Assembly: GCF_014250515.1 (NCBI RefSeq)
Contig: NZ_CP060202.1
Location: 3,221,001-3,285,000 of the forward strand
Source: Hymenobacter sediminicola
GTDB taxonomy: Bacteria > Bacteroidota > Bacteroidia > Cytophagales > Hymenobacteraceae
DNA: 64,000 bases
Reading direction: 5' to 3'
The notes under the pieces are model-generated. The model saw only the letters and a program-made list of their open reading frames with translations. It had not been told where the DNA came from and searched no databases. The position numbers were made by a program, and so were the translations under genes. Positions 61,282-64,000 of the stretch are shown one piece after another. Each line of letters starts with the position of its first letter. Within the stretch, counting starts at the first letter, position 1.

Positions 61282-61319
61282 CAAAGCGGTAGAGATGCTT
61301 CGGCAAGCTCAGCATGACG
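61282..61319. repeat. REP-like half repeat, opposite orientation
   Basis: Its reverse complement matches the first arm of the repeat at 30681 with a single difference over 38 bases (CTTGTCG versus CTTGCCG). Confidence 0.7.
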
Positions 61320-61347
61320 GGCGGAAGCTGAGGCGTGCTAAGCCAGC

Positions 61348-62433
61348 CTACTTCGCTGCTTTGTGCTCGGCCACGGCTTTCAGGAAGTCGTCGAACAGAT
61401 ACTCCGTATCCTGGGGGCCGCCGGCGGCTTCGGGGTGGAACTGGGTGGAGAAGAACGGCTTGGTTTTGTGCTTGATGCCTTCGCAGGTGCCGTCGTTGAG
61501 GTTTTCGAATAGCATGGTCCACTCGGCGGGCAGGGTATCGGTATCAACTGCGAAGCCGTGGTTTTGGCTGGTGATATAGCATTGCTGGGTGCCGGTGAGT
61601 TTCACGGGCTGGTTATGGCTGCGGTGGCCGTATTTCAGCTTGAAGGTGTCGCCGCCCGCGGCCAGGCCCATGAGCTGGGAGCCCAAGCAGATGCCGAAGA
61701 TGGGTTTGTCCTGGCTTAGCGCGGTTTGCAGGTGGCCGATGGTGGCGGTGCACATTTTCGGGTCGCCGGGGCCGTTGCTCAGGAACAGGCCGTCGTAATC
61801 GAGAGTCGTGAAGTCGTAGTCCCAGGGCACCCGGATCAGCTCCACGTCGCGCTCCAGGAAGCAGCGGATGATGTTGGTTTTGGTGCCGCAGTCTACCAGC
61901 ACGATTTTGTGCTGGCCCGTGCCGTAGTGCTGCACGCCCTGGGGGCTCACCTGGGCCACCAGGTTTTCCAGGTTGGGGTCGTGCAGCGGTACGTCCTGCT
62001 CAGCCACAATCTTGCCGAGCATAGCGCCCTTCTCGCGCAGCTTCTTGGTGAGCATGCGGGTATCTACCCCGAAGATGCCGGGGATGTTGTACTCCGCCAG
62101 CCAGTCGCCCAGGCTCTTGGCAGCGTTCCAGTGGCTGTGCTCCTCGGAGTAGTAGTTCACCACCAAACCGGCAATGTGAATCTTGTCCGACTCGAAGATC
62201 TTCGAAATCGACTCGTACAGCTCCTCGCCCGGCACTCCGTAGTTACCCACCATGGGGTAGGTCAGCACCAGAATCTGCCCGGCGAAGGACGGGTCGGTGA
62301 GGTTTTCGGGGTAGCCGGTCATGGCCGTGCTGAATACCACCTCGCCCGCGGCGGAGGTGAAGGCGCCGAACGACTGGCCCTGGATTTCAGTACCGTCTTC
62401 GAGGATGAGTTTTACCGATTTAGCGTTTTCCAC
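61348..62433 (-). CDS. carA: Carbamoyl-phosphate synthase small subunit
   Basis: A 361-residue glutamine amidotransferase subunit. N-terminal CPSase domain (VKLILEDGTEIQGQSFG... MTGYPENLTDPSFAGQILVLTYPMVGNYG), class I GATase with catalytic Cys in FGICLGSQLMGLAAGG and the His-Glu pair in STQFHPEAAGGPQDTE. It releases ammonia from glutamine for CarB. The start is GTG at 62433; no upstream ATG fits. A long leader with hairpins precedes it. Confidence 0.93.
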   Translation of the reverse strand: MENAKSVKLILEDGTEIQGQSFGAFTSAAGEVVFSTAMTGYPENLTDPSFAGQILVLTYPMVGNYGVPGEELYESISKIFESDKIHIAGLVVNYYSEEHSHWNAAKSLGDWLAEYNIPGIFGVDTRMLTKKLREKGAMLGKIVAEQDVPLHDPNLENLVAQVSPQGVQHYGTGQHKIVLVDCGTKTNIIRCFLERDVELIRVPWDYDFTTLDYDGLFLSNGPGDPKMCTATIGHLQTALSQDKPIFGICLGSQLMGLAAGGDTFKLKYGHRSHNQPVKLTGTQQCYITSQNHGFAVDTDTLPAEWTMLFENLNDGTCEGIKHKTKPFFSTQFHPEAAGGPQDTEYLFDDFLKAVAEHKAAK

Positions 62434-62946
62434 TCTGTTATGCGAAAAAGGGTTTACTCTGATGATTGATTTTCTGCGGTAAGCCGAGCATGCAGCTGCC
62501 AGGCCCGTTTCCGGAGGCGGCAGCTGCGCCTGGTCGCCCGCGCAACGCGGGTCGGAAACGGATTATCGGCGAGACATGGGGCCGGGCGTGTAGCGGGGCG
62601 CAACAGAGCTGCGGGCAGGATTTGCAACCGTCCGGATACAATTTCGGCTGGAACAGAACCGAATACCGGGGGTCTATTCCAGCCGAACAATGACTTAAGC
62701 CAAACGGGAGAGAAAGAAACTAGATCAATCGGTCCCGCACCCTGCCACTTCCAAATGTCAGGCATCGGAAAGTCGGGCGGGCACAACTGCTGGAAGGAAA
62801 AGGGGGAGGCTGTTCTTTCAGGGAAAGAACCGGCCGGTTGCTGCGCAGGAGTCACCAATGGCAGCGGGCAGCTTGTCAGAAGGGGAGCGTGGCTCGGTAA
62901 CTTCAGGGTGCTACTCATTGGGGCTGCAAGTTAGGCCACAGGTCGT
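62434..62946 (-). other. 513-base leader between argD and carA with three hairpins
   Basis: No credible gene (see rejected frames). On the minus strand it can form TTCGGCTGGAA/TTCCAGCCGAA (62643-62687), CCCGCG-TTG-CGCGGG (62537-62551) and GCAGCTGCC/GGCAGCTGC (62492-62527). It may be a regulatory leader of carA. Confidence 0.5.
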
Positions 62947-64000
62947 TTACTTTTTCACTTCGACCGGAATTAATGCGTATAGCGCCTGTAAAAACCGGTC
63001 TACCTCGGCCTTGGTGATATTCAGCGGGGGCAGCAGGCGCAGCACCGTGGGGTCGGAGGCGTTGCCCACGAAAATGTGGTGCTCCGCCAGCAGCTGGTCG
63101 CGCAGGTCCTTGATGGGGAAGTCGTACTTGATGCCTACCATCAGGCCCCGGCCCCGGATTTCCTCGGCCCCGGCGTGGGCTTCCAGTTCCGTGCGCAGGT
63201 AGTCGCCCAGCTCGGCAGCGTGCTGCACCAGGTTTTCCTGCTCAATGACTTCCAGCACGGCCAGCGCGGCGGCGCAGGCCAGGTGGTTGCCGCCGAACGT
63301 GGTGCCCAGCAAGCCATAGGAGGCCTTCAGCTCGGGGGCAATCAGGATGCCGCCGATGGGGAAGCCGTTGCCCATGCCTTTCGCTACAGAAATAACATCG
63401 GGCCGGATGCCGGCGTGCTGGTGGGCGAAGAACTTGCCGCTGCGGCCGTAACCGCTCTGCACCTCATCAGCTAGCAGCAGCGCGCCGTATTGTTTGGTCA
63501 GCGCGGCCAGCCCCTGCAGGAACTCGTCGGACGGCATTATGATGCCGCCCACGCCCTGAATCGGCTCGATGATAACGGCGCAGACGTCGCCCGCCTTTAG
63601 GGCCGTTTCTACCGCCGCCAAATCGTATTCGAGAAAACTGATATGGTGCCCGGCGTTGAAAGGCGCCACGATTTTGGCGTTATCGGTGGCGGCTACTGCG
63701 CCCGAGGTGCGGCCGTGAAACGCGCCCCGGAATGCTATGACACGCTTTTTGCCGGTGTGGAAGGAAGCCAGCTTCAGTGCATTCTCGTTGGCCTCGGCCC
63801 CGGAGTTGCACAGAAACAGCGTGTAGTACTCGTAGCCCGACACCCGGCCCAGCTTCTCGGCCAGTTCCCGCTGAATCGGAATCTGCACCGAGTTGGAGTA
63901 GAAGCCGATGTTGCCGAGTTGCTCGGTCAGGCGCTGCACGTAGTGCGGGTGGCTGTGGCCGATGCTGATAACAGCGTGCCCGCCGTAAAAATCCAGGTAC
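62947..64000 (-). CDS. argD: Class III aminotransferase, acetylornithine transaminase type (5' part missing)
   Basis: The C-terminal ~350 residues of a PLP aminotransferase; the start lies beyond base 64000. The visible part begins YLDFYGGHAVISIGHSHPHY, then LFLCNSGAEANENALKLA, LLADEVQSGYGRSGKFFAHQ, the PLP Lys in SVAKGMGNGFPIGG and FGGNHLACAAALAVL. ArgD moves an amino group to N-acyl-glutamate semialdehyde in arginine synthesis. Its place upstream of carA fits ArgD; ornithine aminotransferase is the alternative. Confidence 0.9.
   Translation of the reverse strand, partial: YLDFYGGHAVISIGHSHPHYVQRLTEQLGNIGFYSNSVQIPIQRELAEKLGRVSGYEYYTLFLCNSGAEANENALKLASFHTGKKRVIAFRGAFHGRTSGAVAATDNAKIVAPFNAGHHISFLEYDLAAVETALKAGDVCAVIIEPIQGVGGIIMPSDEFLQGLAALTKQYGALLLADEVQSGYGRSGKFFAHQHAGIRPDVISVAKGMGNGFPIGGILIAPELKASYGLLGTTFGGNHLACAAALAVLEVIEQENLVQHAAELGDYLRTELEAHAGAEEIRGRGLMVGIKYDFPIKDLRDQLLAEHHIFVGNASDPTVLRLLPPLNITKAEVDRFLQALYALIPVEVKK

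Noticed and set aside
30681..61319. CRISPR array made of the ATGCTGAGC repeats
   Set aside because: The copies are few, far apart and palindromic, with no regular spacers and no cas genes.
62454..62918. A 154-codon open frame filling the argD-carA gap on the minus strand
   Set aside because: Pro/Ser/Arg-rich with no recognisable domain, typical of a chance frame in GC-rich DNA. It overlaps the predicted hairpins. I list the region as a leader instead.

Overview
The window looks like chromosomal DNA from a Cytophagales member of the Bacteroidota, most likely Hymenobacter or a close relative. The evidence is a high-GC genome with TonB-dependent receptor, DUF4249 and GH92 genes, PD40/OmpA proteins, lipoproteins with Bacteroidota-type leaders, the Bacteroidota-type ornithine carbamoyltransferase ArgF', and promoter-like TAnnTTTG motifs (often TACCTTTG) just upstream of many start codons. 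Genus is inferred from gene content only. The first gene (ECF sigma factor) and the last (ArgD-type aminotransferase) run off the window.

Layout. 0-2 kb: a carotenoid/light locus with beta-carotene hydroxylase, a CarH-like MerR regulator that keeps the cobalamin ligands, and an ECF sigma factor. 2-9.3 kb: housekeeping genes (crotonase, ComEC, GNAT, PhoH, SAM hydrolase-like protein, HscB, tRNA-Leu). 9.3-19 kb: aspartase, a lectin/PD40/OmpA envelope protein with a DUF6929 partner, a two-component pair and an amino acid permease. 19-26 kb: MBL-rhodanese sulfur enzyme, SbcD and a SWIM/SNF2 helicase. 26-33 kb: two GH92 alpha-mannosidases interleaved with AT-richer orphan genes and a REP-like element. 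33-39.5 kb: SbcC, a DUF6687-like protein, HNH nuclease and thioredoxin. 39.5-45 kb: TonB-dependent receptor, DUF4249 lipoprotein, a small lipoprotein, purine nucleoside phosphorylase and a PKD lipoprotein. 45-49 kb: SppA and, divergently, a 595-residue protein that I read as a rearranged Cry-type pore-forming toxin (beta-trefoil, delta-endotoxin helical bundle, jacalin-like lectin). 49-56 kb: RarA with a 42-residue membrane peptide, EamA transporter, TonB-C protein, DinB, sce7726 protein and an MpaB-like protein. 56-64 kb: arginine/carbamoyl phosphate cluster in the order argD, carA, two small unknown genes, carB, argF'.

How genes work together. CarA/CarB make carbamoyl phosphate, ArgF' carbamoylates an acylated ornithine and ArgD makes that acylated ornithine, so the right end is most of an arginine pathway. 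SbcC and SbcD form one nuclease complex although their genes lie about 11 kb apart. DNA repair genes are dense here (SbcCD, SNF2, RarA, DinB, sce7726, HNH). CrtZ and the CarH-like regulator suggest light-controlled carotenoid synthesis.

The strongest novelty is the Cry-like gene at 47105-48892. Next are the Gln at the substrate-switch position of ArgF', the structured leader of carA, and REP-like elements, one of which forms the core of the carB terminator.
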